Positions 37,182 through 49,440 of a DNA stretch of 64,000 nt are shown piece after piece. The stretch's first letter is position 1, and every line of letters begins with the position of its first letter. The DNA comes from Peptoclostridium sp. (GTDB lineage Bacteria > Bacillota > Clostridia > Peptostreptococcales > Peptostreptococcaceae): NCBI RefSeq assembly GCF_009881055.1, contig NZ_WXFG01000033.1, positions 62,001 through 126,000 on the forward strand, read 5' to 3'. The notes beneath the pieces are model-generated. The model ran no database searches, was not told the origin of the DNA, and saw nothing but the letters and a program-made list of their open reading frames with translations. Made by a program: the position numbers and the translations under genes.

Positions 37182-38519
37182 ATGTATATGAATTTTAAAT
37201 TAAATATAGAACAGTCCCAAAAGCTTGTTATAAGCCAGCAGCTTAAGCAGTCGCTCCAAATTTTGAATATGACACTTCAAGAGCTTGAAGTCGAGATACT
37301 CAAAGAAAGCATGGAAAATCCGGTGCTCGAGGTTGAGGAAAAAAGAGACGAAATTGACTGGGAGAAATTCATAGCTCATGTATCTAGCGGGTCAAGTGAC
37401 GACAGATATTCGGCCTATTCGGATGACGAGGAAGGCTTGGGCATGGAGAAGTTTGTAGGGTACGAGGCAGGTATGTACGAATATCTAAAAGGCCAGGTGG
37501 GCTGTCTGCTTAAAAGTGAAGCAGATATGGATGTCGCACTGGAGATAATAAATTCGCTCGATGAAAGAGGTTACCTGTCGGATAGCACCGAGGATATAGC
37601 TTCAAGGCTTGGCGTTGACGAGGAGGATGTTCTAGGCATGCTTTCCGTGGTTCAAAGCCTTGAACCTGCTGGAATTGGAGCTAGGAATCTTTCTGAATGT
37701 CTTGTTTTGCAGCTCCATGAAAACGGTATAAAAGATGATAGGCTTGAAAATATAATAAACAGCGACCTTGAGCTGCTTTCTATGAAAAAATACAGGGAGA
37801 TATGCAAAAAATACAGCCTGGAAATGGAGACGATAACATACTTTATAGACGTGATAAGGACTCTAGAGCCTATGCCTGGCAGAATTTTCTCGGTTGAGAG
37901 GGCGAGCTATATAACCCCCGATGTGATAGTTGAAAAGGCTGACGGGGATTTTGAGGTGCGCCTCAACGAATACTCCACCCCCAAGCTGATGATAAGCGAT
38001 TACTACAAGAGTCTGCTTAAAAGTGCCGGAGACGACGCTGCCAAGGAATATATAAAGCAAAAGCTTGGCTCGGCTGCAAATCTTATAAGGAACATTGAAA
38101 GCAGAAAAGCCACTATACTCGGCATATCAACGGAGATACTCAAGAGACAGCGCGATTTTTTTGAAAAGGGCATAAATCATCTGAAACCTATGATAATGAA
38201 GGACATTGCCCAGGAACTGGGATTTCATGAATCCACTGTAAGCAGGGCGGTCAACGGCAAGTACATGCTCACTCCTCATGGCATGTTCGAGATAAGGTTC
38301 TTTTTCAGCGGGGCTCCTTCCTGCGAGGATATTGCGGCCAACAGCATCAAAAATATACTCCGGGAGCTTATAGACAATGAGGACAAGAAAAAGCCGCTCA
38401 GCGATCAGTCCTTATGCGGGTTGCTTGAAAACAGGGGAATAGAGATATCAAGGCGGACTGTGGCCAAATACAGGGATGAAATGGGTATACTCTCCTCGTC
38501 TCAAAGGAAGCAGCCGTAA
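37182..38519 (+). CDS. rpoN: RNA polymerase sigma-54 factor
   Basis: 445-residue sigma-54. Region I is the glutamine-rich activator-interacting segment (QSQKLVISQQLKQSLQILNM), region II is short and acidic, and the core-binding and DNA-binding domains follow. The RpoN box is RRTVAKYR (residues 424-431), and the upstream helix-turn-helix is FHESTVSRAVNGKYM. I use ATG 37182, nine bases after GAAGAGG; GTG 37155 has no ribosome site. It stands between its own likely target megL and the glycolytic operon. In C. difficile sigL is likewise followed by glycolytic genes. Confidence 0.96.
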   Translation: MYMNFKLNIEQSQKLVISQQLKQSLQILNMTLQELEVEILKESMENPVLEVEEKRDEIDWEKFIAHVSSGSSDDRYSAYSDDEEGLGMEKFVGYEAGMYEYLKGQVGCLLKSEADMDVALEIINSLDERGYLSDSTEDIASRLGVDEEDVLGMLSVVQSLEPAGIGARNLSECLVLQLHENGIKDDRLENIINSDLELLSMKKYREICKKYSLEMETITYFIDVIRTLEPMPGRIFSVERASYITPDVIVEKADGDFEVRLNEYSTPKLMISDYYKSLLKSAGDDAAKEYIKQKLGSAANLIRNIESRKATILGISTEILKRQRDFFEKGINHLKPMIMKDIAQELGFHESTVSRAVNGKYMLTPHGMFEIRFFFSGAPSCEDIAANSIKNILRELIDNEDKKKPLSDQSLCGLLENRGIEISRRTVAKYRDEMGILSSSQRKQP

Positions 38520-38557
38520 ACCAATATCAAGGGTATTATGTACAAAATACAAACAAA

Positions 38558-38586
38558 TTGAAAAAGTTGTATAGCTGATATAGAAT
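38558..38586 (+). promoter_or_regulatory. Predicted sigma-A promoter of the glycolytic operon
   Basis: TTGAAA (38558-38563), 17-base spacer, TAGAAT (38581-38586). A 16-base palindrome ATATGA-TATG-TCATAT (38607-38622) lies just downstream and could be an operator. Confidence 0.55.
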
Positions 38587-38679
38587 AATATATATATTAA
38601 TTGCTTATATGATATGTCATATTTCAAACATAAAAGATGCACATTTGGCGTTTTTGGAAAAAATGAGAGGAGAGATATA

Positions 38680-39870
38680 ATGCTAAACAAGAAGACTATT
38701 GAAGATGTAGATGTCAAAGGCAAGAAGGTTCTTGTAAGATGTGACTTTAACGTACCGCTTTCGGACGGCAAGATAACAGATGAGAGCAGGATAGTCGGTG
38801 CGCTTCCTACTATTAAATATCTTATAGAAAACGGAGCCAAGGTAATCCTATGCTCGCATCTTGGAAAGCCAAAGGGTGAGCCTAAAAAGGAACTTTCTCT
38901 TAGACCTGTTGCAGTCAGGCTATCTGAACTTCTTGGCAAGGAAGTCGTTTTTGCTGCCGATGACAGCGTAGTGGGCGAAAATGCCAAAAAAGCTGTAAAG
39001 GCCATGGGTGAAGGCGATATTGTTCTTCTTGAAAACACAAGATACAGAAAAGAAGAGACTAAGAACGAAGATGAGTTTTCAAAGGAACTGGCATCGCTTG
39101 CAGAAATTTTTGTAAACGACGCTTTCGGAGCTGTACACAGAGCGCATTGCTCAACTGCAGGTGTTACAAAATTCATGAAAGAGAATGTTTGCGGCTATCT
39201 AATACAAAAGGAGCTCAAGTTCCTGGGCGAAGCTGTTGAAAAGCCGCAAAGGCCTTTTCTTGCGATACTTGGAGGAGCTAAGGTTTCTGACAAGCTTAAT
39301 GTAATTGACAACCTGCTTGAAAAGGTTGACTCTCTTATAATTGGCGGTGGAATGGCGTACACCTTCCTAAAGGCTCAGGGACACGGAATCGGAAATTCCC
39401 TGCTTGAAGAAGACAAGGTTGAGTATGTAAAGGAAATGATAAAAAAAGCTGAGGCAAAAGGTGTCAAGTTGCTTGTGCCGGTTGACTACAGAGTGGCCGA
39501 CAAGTTCGCAGAAGACGAAAAGGCTCAGATGTTCGAAGGAGATGTGCCGGAGGGCAAGATGGCGCTTGATATAGGACCTAAGACAGAAGAGCTGTTTGAG
39601 GCTGCCATAAAAGAAGCCAAGACAATAGTGTGGAATGGACCAATGGGAGTATTTGAATTCAAGGAGTTCGCGCACGGCACTCTAAGAGTTGCAAAAGCCA
39701 TGGCTGATGCCGATGCAGTCACTGTAATAGGCGGAGGGGACAGCGCTGCCGCCGTCAACATAATGGGCTTTGGAGACAAGATGACTCATATTTCTACGGG
39801 GGGCGGAGCTTCGCTTGAGTTCCTTGAAGGCAAGGAGCTTCCTGGCATAGCTGCGCTTGACGAAAAATAG
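38680..39870 (+). CDS. pgk: Phosphoglycerate kinase
   Basis: Makes ATP from 1,3-bisphosphoglycerate. 396 residues: substrate-site [40 protein letters not shown], and nucleotide-site GGGDSAAAV near the C terminus. ATG 38680 has GAGAGGAGA upstream; the frame extends 66 bases further without a ribosome site. First gene of pgk-tpiA-gpmI-eno; gap and cggR, which normally precede it in this gene order, are absent. Confidence 0.97.
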   Translation: MLNKKTIEDVDVKGKKVLVRCDFNVPLSDGKITDESRIVGALPTIKYLIENGAKVILCSHLGKPKGEPKKELSLRPVAVRLSELLGKEVVFAADDSVVGENAKKAVKAMGEGDIVLLENTRYRKEETKNEDEFSKELASLAEIFVNDAFGAVHRAHCSTAGVTKFMKENVCGYLIQKELKFLGEAVEKPQRPFLAILGGAKVSDKLNVIDNLLEKVDSLIIGGGMAYTFLKAQGHGIGNSLLEEDKVEYVKEMIKKAEAKGVKLLVPVDYRVADKFAEDEKAQMFEGDVPEGKMALDIGPKTEELFEAAIKEAKTIVWNGPMGVFEFKEFAHGTLRVAKAMADADAVTVIGGGDSAAAVNIMGFGDKMTHISTGGGASLEFLEGKELPGIAALDEK

Positions 39871-39880
39871 GAGGAAAAGA

Positions 39881-40627
39881 ATGAGAAACCCAATAATAGC
39901 AGGAAACTGGAAAATGCACATGACAATAGCCGAAGCAGAGACATTCATAAACGATATAAAAGAGGGTATAAAAGGCACAGATGTAGAGGTGGTGCTTTGT
40001 GCTCCATTTACTCTTCTTAAAGATATGAAGTTGGCGGCGGAAGGTACAGATATTAAGATAGGTGCTCAGAACATGCATTTCGAGGAGAAAGGGGCCTATA
40101 CAGGAGAGATATCCGTGCTGCACTTAAAGGAGATTGGAGCTGAATATGTAATAATCGGACACTCCGAGAGAAGGCAGTACTTTGCGGAGACGGACGAGAG
40201 TGTCAACAAAAAGCTGCTCAAGGCCATCGAGCATGGTATAATGCCGATACTGTGCGTGGGAGAGACGCTCGAGGAAAGAGAAGCTGGAAGCACAAAGGAA
40301 AAAGTGAAGCTTCAGGTGGAAAAAGCCTTTGCTGGAGTAGCTCCGGAAAGCGCCGGTGAAGTTGTTGTGGCCTATGAGCCCATATGGGCGATAGGCACAG
40401 GCCGCTCAGCAACAAGTTCTGATGCCAACGAGGTAATTGAATACATAAGAAGCATAATAGAAGGATTATATTCAAGCGAAGTTTCAGAGAAGGTAAGAAT
40501 ACAGTACGGCGGCAGCGTTAATCCAGGCAACGTTGAGCAGATAATGAATGAAGCGGACATAGATGGAGCTCTTGTAGGGGGAGCAAGCCTTGAACCATCA
40601 AGCTTCTTGGAGCTTGTAAATTTTTAG
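39881..40627 (+). CDS. tpiA: Triosephosphate isomerase
   Basis: 248 residues. Active-site lysine in GNWKMHMT, histidine in IGHSERR, catalytic glutamate in AYEPIWAIGTG, and the phosphate-binding loop YGGSVNPGN. ATG 39881 follows GGAGGAAAAG, ten bases after pgk. Confidence 0.97.
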   Translation: MRNPIIAGNWKMHMTIAEAETFINDIKEGIKGTDVEVVLCAPFTLLKDMKLAAEGTDIKIGAQNMHFEEKGAYTGEISVLHLKEIGAEYVIIGHSERRQYFAETDESVNKKLLKAIEHGIMPILCVGETLEEREAGSTKEKVKLQVEKAFAGVAPESAGEVVVAYEPIWAIGTGRSATSSDANEVIEYIRSIIEGLYSSEVSEKVRIQYGGSVNPGNVEQIMNEADIDGALVGGASLEPSSFLELVNF

Positions 40628-40639
40628 GGAGTGGTGCAT

Positions 40640-43482
<2,843 letters not shown>

Positions 43483-43510
43483 AATAATTCCTAGCTGTTT
43501 TCAATATAAA

Positions 43511-43552
43511 CAATCACGGCTCGCGCAGGGTTTTGCGCGGGCCATGATTTCG
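43511..43552 (+). terminator. Hairpin after eno
   Basis: AATCACGGCTCGCGCA (43512-43527) and TGCGCGGGCCATGATT (43534-43549) form a 16-base stem with few mismatches. The T-run is short (TTTCG), so termination may be partial. Confidence 0.55.
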
Positions 43553-43658
43553 CTTGCGGTAAAGATTTTAGAACATTTCAGCCGCCTGAGTTTTTTATTG
43601 ATTTATTAAAATCCTTGTGTTAAAATATGCATGTTGACTTTAGGTGGGAGGTGGGTAC

Positions 43659-43886
43659 ATGAAAACGTTTCTAATGGTTATTATGCTTATTGTGAGTCTT
43701 GTGCTTATAGCGAGCGTGTTGCTGCAATCAGGAAAAAGCGCTGGTCTTTCGGGTTCTATAGCAGGCGGAGCTGAGCAGGTTATGGGAACAAAGGCAAGAG
43801 GTCTTGATGCTACATTCTCAAAGATCACTTCTGTTTGCGCTATACTTTTCATAGCTGTAGCATTGGCTCTAGTGGCTATACAATAG
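43659..43886 (+). CDS. secG: Preprotein translocase subunit SecG
   Basis: 75-residue membrane subunit of SecYEG with two helices (residues about 2-20 and 53-74) and the typical LLQSGKSAGLSGSIAGGAEQ loop. ATG 43659 is preceded by GGGAGGTG; a GTG 15 bases earlier overlaps that site. The eno-secG-rnr-smpB-ssrA order is widespread in Firmicutes, here interrupted by the pyrophosphatase. Confidence 0.93.
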   Translation: MKTFLMVIMLIVSLVLIASVLLQSGKSAGLSGSIAGGAEQVMGTKARGLDATFSKITSVCAILFIAVALALVAIQ

Positions 43887-43973
43887 CAATAAAAGTGTTT
43901 ATTATTAGATGGTTTATTTTTAGATTCATCTAAAAAATTTATAAAAAAATAAAATAAGGAGGAGATAGTGGAA

Positions 43974-45992
43974 ATGAACTATTTCATATTGGCACCAATC
44001 ATCGGACTTATAGCATTGTTTTTCGCATTTACACTTGCAAACAAAATTAACGCTGTTGAAGTCGGAACAGAAAGAATGAAGGAAATATCTTCGTACATAG
44101 CAGAAGGAGCAATGGCGTTCCTTACAAGAGAGTACAAGACACTTGTAGTGTTTGTAGCAGCGCTGTTCCTTATCCTTGGAGTGGGTATAGACTGGCTTAC
44201 AGCTATATGCTTCCTTGTAGGAGCGGGCTTCTCGACTCTTGCAGGCTTCTTTGGAATGAAGGTTGCTACAAAGGCTAACGTAAGAACTGCTAATGCAGCC
44301 AAAGAAGGCGGCATGAACAAGGCTCTTAGCATAGCATTCTCAGGCGGAGCAGTAATGGGTATGGCAGTTGTTGGTCTTGGAATACTGGGACTTGGCGGAC
44401 TTTATGTTGTATTTTCAGCAATGGGTATGGAACCGTCAGTAATTGCTACAACTCTTACAGGCTTTGGACTTGGTGCATCGTCACTTGCGCTTTTTGGCCG
44501 TGTTGGCGGTGGTATATACACTAAAGCAGCAGACGTTGGAGCAGACCTTGTTGGTAAGGTTGAGGCTGGAATACCTGAAGACGATCCAAGAAACCCTGCA
44601 GTTATAGCTGACAACGTTGGTGACAACGTTGGTGACGTTGCAGGTATGGGTGCAGACCTATTCGAATCATATGTAGGCTCAATAATATCTGCAATAACAC
44701 TAGGTATAATAGTATATGGAATAAACGGAGCAGCTTTCCCTCTTGCGCTTGCAGGACTTGGAATACTAGCTTCTATAATAGGAACATTCTTTGTAAAAGG
44801 TGACGAGAACTCAGATCCTCACAAGGCTCTAAAAATGGGTACTTATGTGGCATCAGGAATAACTGTAGTAGCAGCATTCCTGCTTTCTAATCAGCTTCTT
44901 GGAAACCTTAGCGGATTCTGGGCTGTAGTGATAGGTCTTGTGGTAGGTACAATAGTAGGACAGATTACTGAGGTTTACACTTCTGGAGACTATAAGTCAG
45001 TTCAGAAGATAGCTCAGCAGTCAGAAACTGGACCTGCTACAACTATAATATCAGGACTAGCTGTAGGAATGACTTCGACAGCTTGGCCTATAATAGTAAT
45101 ATCAATAGGTATACTAGGCTCATACATCGTGGCTGGACTTTACGGTATAGCACTTGCTGCGGTTGGAATGCTTGCGACTGCAGGTATGGTTATAGCTGTT
45201 GACGCTTACGGCCCAATAGCGGACAATGCTGGTGGTATTGCGGAAATGTGCGGTCTTCCAAAGGAAGTTAGAGCAATAACAGACAAACTTGACGCAGTTG
45301 GTAACACTACGGCAGCTATAGGTAAAGGCTTTGCTATAGGATCTGCGGCTCTTACAGCTCTTGCTCTTTTCGCATCGTACACTCAGGCTGCTCAGCTTAG
45401 CGGAATAGACCTTACAAACCCATATGTTATCGTAGGTATGCTAATAGGCGGAATGCTTCCATTCCTATTCTCGGCTATAACTATGGAGGCTGTTGGTAAA
45501 GCTGCATTCCAGATGATAGAAGAAGTTAGAAGACAGTTCAAAGAAATACCTGGCATAATGGAAGGAACAGGAAAACCTGACTACGCGACTTGCGTTGACA
45601 TATCTACAACTGCGGCTCTTAAGGAAATGCAGATTCCTGGACTTCTTGCAGTAGCTTCTCCGCTTGCTACTGGTCTGCTTCTTGGAACAGACGCTCTTGG
45701 CGGACTTCTTGCAGGCTCTCTAGTTTCAGGCGTGCTTATGGCTATAATGATGGCCAACGCAGGCGGCGCATGGGACAACGCAAAGAAATACATCGAATCG
45801 GGACACCACGGCGGCAAAGGAAGCGAGCCTCACAAGGCGGCTGTAGTTGGAGACACAGTTGGTGACCCATTCAAGGACACATCAGGACCATCAATAAACA
45901 TACTTATAAAGCTTATGACAATAGTATCGCTAGTGTTTGCTCCGCTTTTCGTTAAGTACGGCGGACTACTTGTGAACATGCTTGGCAAATAA
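43974..45992 (+). CDS. hppA: Membrane-bound K+-dependent-type pyrophosphatase
   Basis: Integral membrane ion pump driven by pyrophosphate hydrolysis; 672 residues, about sixteen helices. Catalytic blocks are [11 protein letters not shown] (about residue 187), [16 protein letters not shown] and [14 protein letters not shown] near the C terminus. The segment [15 protein letters not shown] has alanine and glycine at the positions that are lysine and threonine in K+-independent pumps, so the enzyme should need K+; whether it moves Na+ or H+ cannot be read here. GTG 43968 or ATG 43974 may start it. Confidence 0.95.
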   Translation: MNYFILAPIIGLIALFFAFTLANKINAVEVGTERMKEISSYIAEGAMAFLTREYKTLVVFVAALFLILGVGIDWLTAICFLVGAGFSTLAGFFGMKVATKANVRTANAAKEGGMNKALSIAFSGGAVMGMAVVGLGILGLGGLYVVFSAMGMEPSVIATTLTGFGLGASSLALFGRVGGGIYTKAADVGADLVGKVEAGIPEDDPRNPAVIADNVGDNVGDVAGMGADLFESYVGSIISAITLGIIVYGINGAAFPLALAGLGILASIIGTFFVKGDENSDPHKALKMGTYVASGITVVAAFLLSNQLLGNLSGFWAVVIGLVVGTIVGQITEVYTSGDYKSVQKIAQQSETGPATTIISGLAVGMTSTAWPIIVISIGILGSYIVAGLYGIALAAVGMLATAGMVIAVDAYGPIADNAGGIAEMCGLPKEVRAITDKLDAVGNTTAAIGKGFAIGSAALTALALFASYTQAAQLSGIDLTNPYVIVGMLIGGMLPFLFSAITMEAVGKAAFQMIEEVRRQFKEIPGIMEGTGKPDYATCVDISTTAALKEMQIPGLLAVASPLATGLLLGTDALGGLLAGSLVSGVLMAIMMANAGGAWDNAKKYIESGHHGGKGSEPHKAAVVGDTVGDPFKDTSGPSINILIKLMTIVSLVFAPLFVKYGGLLVNMLGK

Positions 45993-46000
45993 CAGAATTT

Positions 46001-46036
46001 CAAAGAGCTTCTCATTATTTGAGAAGCTCTTTTCTT
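46001..46036 (+). terminator. Terminator after hppA
   Basis: AAAGAGCTTCTCA (46002-46014) pairs with TGAGAAGCTCTTT (46020-46032), then TCTTGTTTT. Confidence 0.85.
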
Positions 46037-46120
46037 GTTTTGCGGCAGCTAATTATGTGAATAAATATATATAGATATAGGCACAGCAAAGAACGATGAT
46101 GTTCATAGGAGGACAAAATA

Positions 46121-48253
46121 ATGGAAAAAATATTGAAAGACAAGCTGCTGGGACTCATAAGAGAAGAGGCATACATTCCGTTGTCGGCCAGGGAACTTGC
46201 AGACATATTCGACATACACGATTCTGAAAGGCCAATGTTCTACGAGAAGCTGGACGAGATGGTCAATGAGGGCTATCTTTACAGGACTAAAAAGAAAAAG
46301 TACGGCTTGCCTCGGAAGATGAACCTGTTTGTGGGAAGGCTTGAAGTTACGCAAAGGGGATTCGGGTTCATAGTATCGGAAGAGGAAGGACTTGAGGACC
46401 TTTTTGTGCCTGCAAACGGCCTGAACGGCGCCCTTCATGGAGACAAGGTAACAGCTCGTATAACCAAATGTGCAGCGGAGGGCAAGAGATCCGAGGGTGA
46501 GATAATCAAGGTAATTGAAAGAGGATATTCGACAATAGTTGGTACCTTCGAGGCTAGTGCGAAGTACGGTTTTGTCGTGCCGGACGAGAAAAAGTTCAAT
46601 ATGGACATATACGTGGCAAAGGGCGATGAGATGAAGGCCAAAAATGGAGACAAGGTGGTATGCAAGATAACAAAATGGCCTGAAAGGGGTAGAAGTCCTG
46701 AAGGAGAGATAGTAGAGATACTGGGCAAGAAAGGGATTCCAGAGGTTGAGGTGCTTTCGATAATAAGGCAGCACGGCGTACCTGAGGAGTTCCCCAAAAA
46801 AGTGCTGAAAGAAGCCGAGTCAATTGATGAGGCAGTTGCTCAGAGCGAGATAGCAAAGAGAGTAGACCTCAGAGGGAAAACAATAATTACTATAGACGGT
46901 GCTGACGCTAAGGACCTGGACGATGCGGTATCGGTTGAGCTGCTTCCAAATGGGAATCATATGCTTGGCGTGCACATTGCCGATGTTTCCCATTATGTAA
47001 AGGAAAGCTCAAAAATTGACAGAGAGGCGTTAAAACGTGGGACTTCAGTATATTTTGCCGACAGGGTTATACCTATGCTGCCGCAGAAGCTTTCCAACGG
47101 AGTATGTAGTCTTAATCCCAACGTCGACAGGCTGACGCTTTCAGTTTCTATGGAGATAGACAAGGAGGGCAAGGTTGTAAAGCATGAGATATTCGAGTCT
47201 GTTATAAAGTCACAGGCAAGACTTGTGTATGAGGATATATCCGACATATTGGAAAAGCCGGGCGAAGAAGGCACAAGGCCGCTTGAAGAAAAGTATTCTC
47301 ATCTGCTTGAGGATTTCAAGAGAATGGAGCAGCTTGCCAGAATACTCATGAATAAGAGGGAGAAAAGGGGCGCCATTGACTTTGACTTCCCCGAAGCGAA
47401 GATAGTTTTCGATGAAAAGGGCGGCGTTTTGGACGTCAGAAAATATGACAGAAGGATTTCAAACAGGATAATAGAAGAATTCATGCTCGTATGCAATGAA
47501 ACTGTCGCAGAGGAATTCTACTGGCTTTCAATACCATTTGTCTACAGGATACATGAAACTCCAGACCTGGAAAAGATGCACGACTTCAACAGATTCATAG
47601 CCGCATACGGCTACCATATAAAAGGCGATCTGGAAAGCGTGCATCCAAAGGCACTCCAGGAGCTTGTTCATGAAATAAGAGGCAAAGACGAGGAACTCGC
47701 AATAAGCATGATAATGCTAAGATCGCTAAAGCAGGCAAGATATGCACCTGTCAGCAGCGGGCACTTTGGTCTTGCTGCCAAATACTATTCCCATTTTACT
47801 TCTCCTATAAGAAGATACCCTGATTTGCAGATACACAGGATAATAAAAGAGTTCCTAAACGGCGGAATAAAGCAAAACAGGATAGAGGAACTCAAAGAGA
47901 TAGTAGCCAAATCGTCAGAACAGTCATCACTCAGAGAGAGAGAGGCAGACGAAGCAGAAAGGGAAGTAGACGACCTTAAAAAGGCTGAATACATGAGCCA
48001 CAGGATAGGCGAGGTATATCCGGGTTTTATATCAGGAGTCACTTCCTTCGGGATTTTCGTGCAGCTTGATAATACGGTAGAAGGACTAGTGAGACTTTCC
48101 TCAATGGAGGACGACTACTATATATTTGACAGTGAAAAATACATGGTTGTGGGTGAGCGAACCAAGAAGATATTCAAAATAGGAGAAAAGATCAATGTAA
48201 GGGTTGAAAGTGTAAACATGGATTTTAGGGAAATAGAATTTGCAATAGCATAA
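46121..48253 (+). CDS. rnr: Ribonuclease R
   Basis: Processive 3'-5' exoribonuclease that degrades structured RNA and works with the tmRNA system. 710 residues: N-terminal winged-helix (SARELADIFDIHDSERPMFYEKL), two cold-shock domains (RGFGFIVSEEEGLEDLFVP and KYGFVVPDE), the RNB catalytic core with DGADAKDLDDAVSVE and HFTSPIRRYPDLQIHR, and a C-terminal S1 domain (GFISGVTSFGIFVQLDN). AGGAGG before the ATG. Upstream of smpB and ssrA, its functional partners. Confidence 0.97.
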   Translation: MEKILKDKLLGLIREEAYIPLSARELADIFDIHDSERPMFYEKLDEMVNEGYLYRTKKKKYGLPRKMNLFVGRLEVTQRGFGFIVSEEEGLEDLFVPANGLNGALHGDKVTARITKCAAEGKRSEGEIIKVIERGYSTIVGTFEASAKYGFVVPDEKKFNMDIYVAKGDEMKAKNGDKVVCKITKWPERGRSPEGEIVEILGKKGIPEVEVLSIIRQHGVPEEFPKKVLKEAESIDEAVAQSEIAKRVDLRGKTIITIDGADAKDLDDAVSVELLPNGNHMLGVHIADVSHYVKESSKIDREALKRGTSVYFADRVIPMLPQKLSNGVCSLNPNVDRLTLSVSMEIDKEGKVVKHEIFESVIKSQARLVYEDISDILEKPGEEGTRPLEEKYSHLLEDFKRMEQLARILMNKREKRGAIDFDFPEAKIVFDEKGGVLDVRKYDRRISNRIIEEFMLVCNETVAEEFYWLSIPFVYRIHETPDLEKMHDFNRFIAAYGYHIKGDLESVHPKALQELVHEIRGKDEELAISMIMLRSLKQARYAPVSSGHFGLAAKYYSHFTSPIRRYPDLQIHRIIKEFLNGGIKQNRIEELKEIVAKSSEQSSLREREADEAEREVDDLKKAEYMSHRIGEVYPGFISGVTSFGIFVQLDNTVEGLVRLSSMEDDYYIFDSEKYMVVGERTKKIFKIGEKINVRVESVNMDFREIEFAIA

Positions 48254-48290
48254 CAACAGGCAAAAAACTAAGAAACGGACTGCTGTTCTG

Positions 48291-48331
48291 AAAAAGCTGC
48301 AAGGCCTAAAAGGCGCTTGCAGCTTTTTTTC
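48291..48331 (+). terminator. Terminator after rnr
   Basis: AAAAAGCTGCAAG (48291-48303) pairs with CTTGCAGCTTTTT, followed by more T residues. Confidence 0.88.
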
Positions 48332-48363
48332 CCTGTAAGCATATATATAATTCAAAAAAAATG

Positions 48364-48392
48364 TTGCGCAATTAGTAAATGACTGCTATAAT
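48364..48392 (+). promoter_or_regulatory. Promoter of the rhodanese gene
   Basis: TTGCGC (48364-48369), 17-base spacer, TATAAT (48387-48392). The transcription start would fall in the palindrome that follows. Confidence 0.55.
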
Positions 48393-48393
48393 C

Positions 48394-48420
48394 TTATTAT
48401 ACCCGTGGGGGGTATAATAA
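48394..48420 (+). promoter_or_regulatory. CsoR/CstR-type operator
   Basis: Perfect inverted repeat TTATTATACCC - GTGGG - GGGTATAATAA. The ATACCC...GGGTAT arms around a G-tract are the operator type of the CsoR/RcnR/CstR repressor family. It covers the predicted start of rhodanese transcription, so it should act as a repressor site. Confidence 0.7.
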
Positions 48421-48439
48421 CGAAAACGGGGGAATCGGA

Positions 48440-48757
48440 ATGAGTGCTATAAAGAACGTAACTTCGGCTGAAGCCAAGAAACTGCTTGATACAAAAAAAG
48501 ATATATTAGTGATAGATGTCAGGTCCGGAGGGGAGTACCTGGGCGGACACATACCTGGAGCTGTACACATGCCTGTTCCGGAAATGGCGAAAAAAGCAAG
48601 CGAACTTAAAGCGCAGACCAACAAGCCAGTGCTTGTATACTGCGCATCGGGCGGAAGAAGCCCAAGGGCAGCTATGCTGCTTGACAAGCTAGAGTTTACA
48701 AATGTGTACCACCTTGCCAGCGGGATATCCAGCTGGCCATATGAAATAGAAGCATAA
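48440..48757 (+). CDS. Single-domain rhodanese-like protein
   Basis: 105 residues, one rhodanese domain with the persulfide-forming loop YCASGGRSPRA (Cys68 followed by the C-x3-G-R-S type loop) and the N-terminal VIDVRSGGEYLGGHIPGA. Probably carries sulfane sulfur. ATG after GGGGGAATC. Controlled by the palindrome just upstream, which resembles operators of persulfide-sensing CstR or copper-sensing CsoR; no such repressor gene is in the window. No signal peptide, so cytoplasmic. Confidence 0.92.
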   Translation: MSAIKNVTSAEAKKLLDTKKDILVIDVRSGGEYLGGHIPGAVHMPVPEMAKKASELKAQTNKPVLVYCASGGRSPRAAMLLDKLEFTNVYHLASGISSWPYEIEA

Positions 48758-48773
48758 AATTCCATTTAAAGTA

Positions 48774-48824
48774 AAATGCCCTTACATTAAATAAGTAAAA
48801 TATTCTACAATGTAAGGGCATTGC
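48774..48824. terminator. Long hairpin after the rhodanese gene
   Basis: ATGCCCTTACATT (48776-48788) pairs perfectly with AATGTAAGGGCAT (48809-48821) over a 20-base loop. No clear T-run follows, so terminator is the likely but unproven role. Confidence 0.5.
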
Positions 48825-48975
48825 TGTTCGAAAATATGTTCGATTATTATGTAAAAATATTGAAAATATATTAGACTATTTTATTGCAGTATGCTATAAT
48901 CATATATGAAGACAGATATGAAGAATAATCCGTAATACTAGTCACGACAGTGTCTCTATCCAAGAGGTGAAATCA

Positions 48976-49437
48976 ATGGCAGGCGGCAAAAAAATATTAG
49001 CTACAAACAAAAAAGCAAGACATGACTACTTCATAGAAGAAACCTATGAGTGTGGAATTGAGCTCAAGGGTACTGAAGTAAAATCGATAAGAGCCGGCAG
49101 GATAAATCTCAAGGAAGGGTATGCATCAGTAGAGGGTGGCGAGGTTTTCCTTAGACAGGTGCACATAAGTCCTTACGAGCAAGGCAACATTTTCAATGTG
49201 GATCCGGTAAGAGTAAGGAAGCTGCTTCTGCACAAATATGAAATCAGAAAGCTAATAGGAGCAATAAAAGAAAAAGGGTATTCGCTAGTACCACTCTCGG
49301 TCTATCTGGTTAACGGAAAAGTAAAGGTTGAATTAGGACTGGCGAAAGGCAAGAAGCTCTACGACAAGAGAGAAGATCTTGCAAAGAAGGATGCGCAAAG
49401 AAGGATGCAAAGGGAGCTTTCAGACAGGCACCAATAA
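48976..49437 (+). CDS. smpB: SsrA-binding protein SmpB
   Basis: Binds tmRNA and delivers it to stalled ribosomes. 153 residues with [27 protein letters not shown](I)R-type core, [11 protein letters not shown] and the basic C-terminal tail ([18 protein letters not shown]). ATG 48976 is six bases after AAGAGGTG; GTG 48967 lies inside that site. tmRNA starts four bases after the stop. Confidence 0.97.
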   Translation: MAGGKKILATNKKARHDYFIEETYECGIELKGTEVKSIRAGRINLKEGYASVEGGEVFLRQVHISPYEQGNIFNVDPVRVRKLLLHKYEIRKLIGAIKEKGYSLVPLSVYLVNGKVKVELGLAKGKKLYDKREDLAKKDAQRRMQRELSDRHQ

Positions 49438-49440
49438 TCC

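Noticed and set aside
46103..46774. 223-codon minus-strand frame within rnr
   Set aside because: Antisense to a full-length RNase R with all domains intact; composition typical of a shadow frame.
48774..48824. The 13-base inverted repeat after the rhodanese gene as a second CsoR/CstR operator
   Set aside because: Its sequence (ATGCCCTTACATT) does not match the ATACCC/GGGTAT pattern, and it follows rather than precedes a promoter; kept as a terminator-like hairpin.
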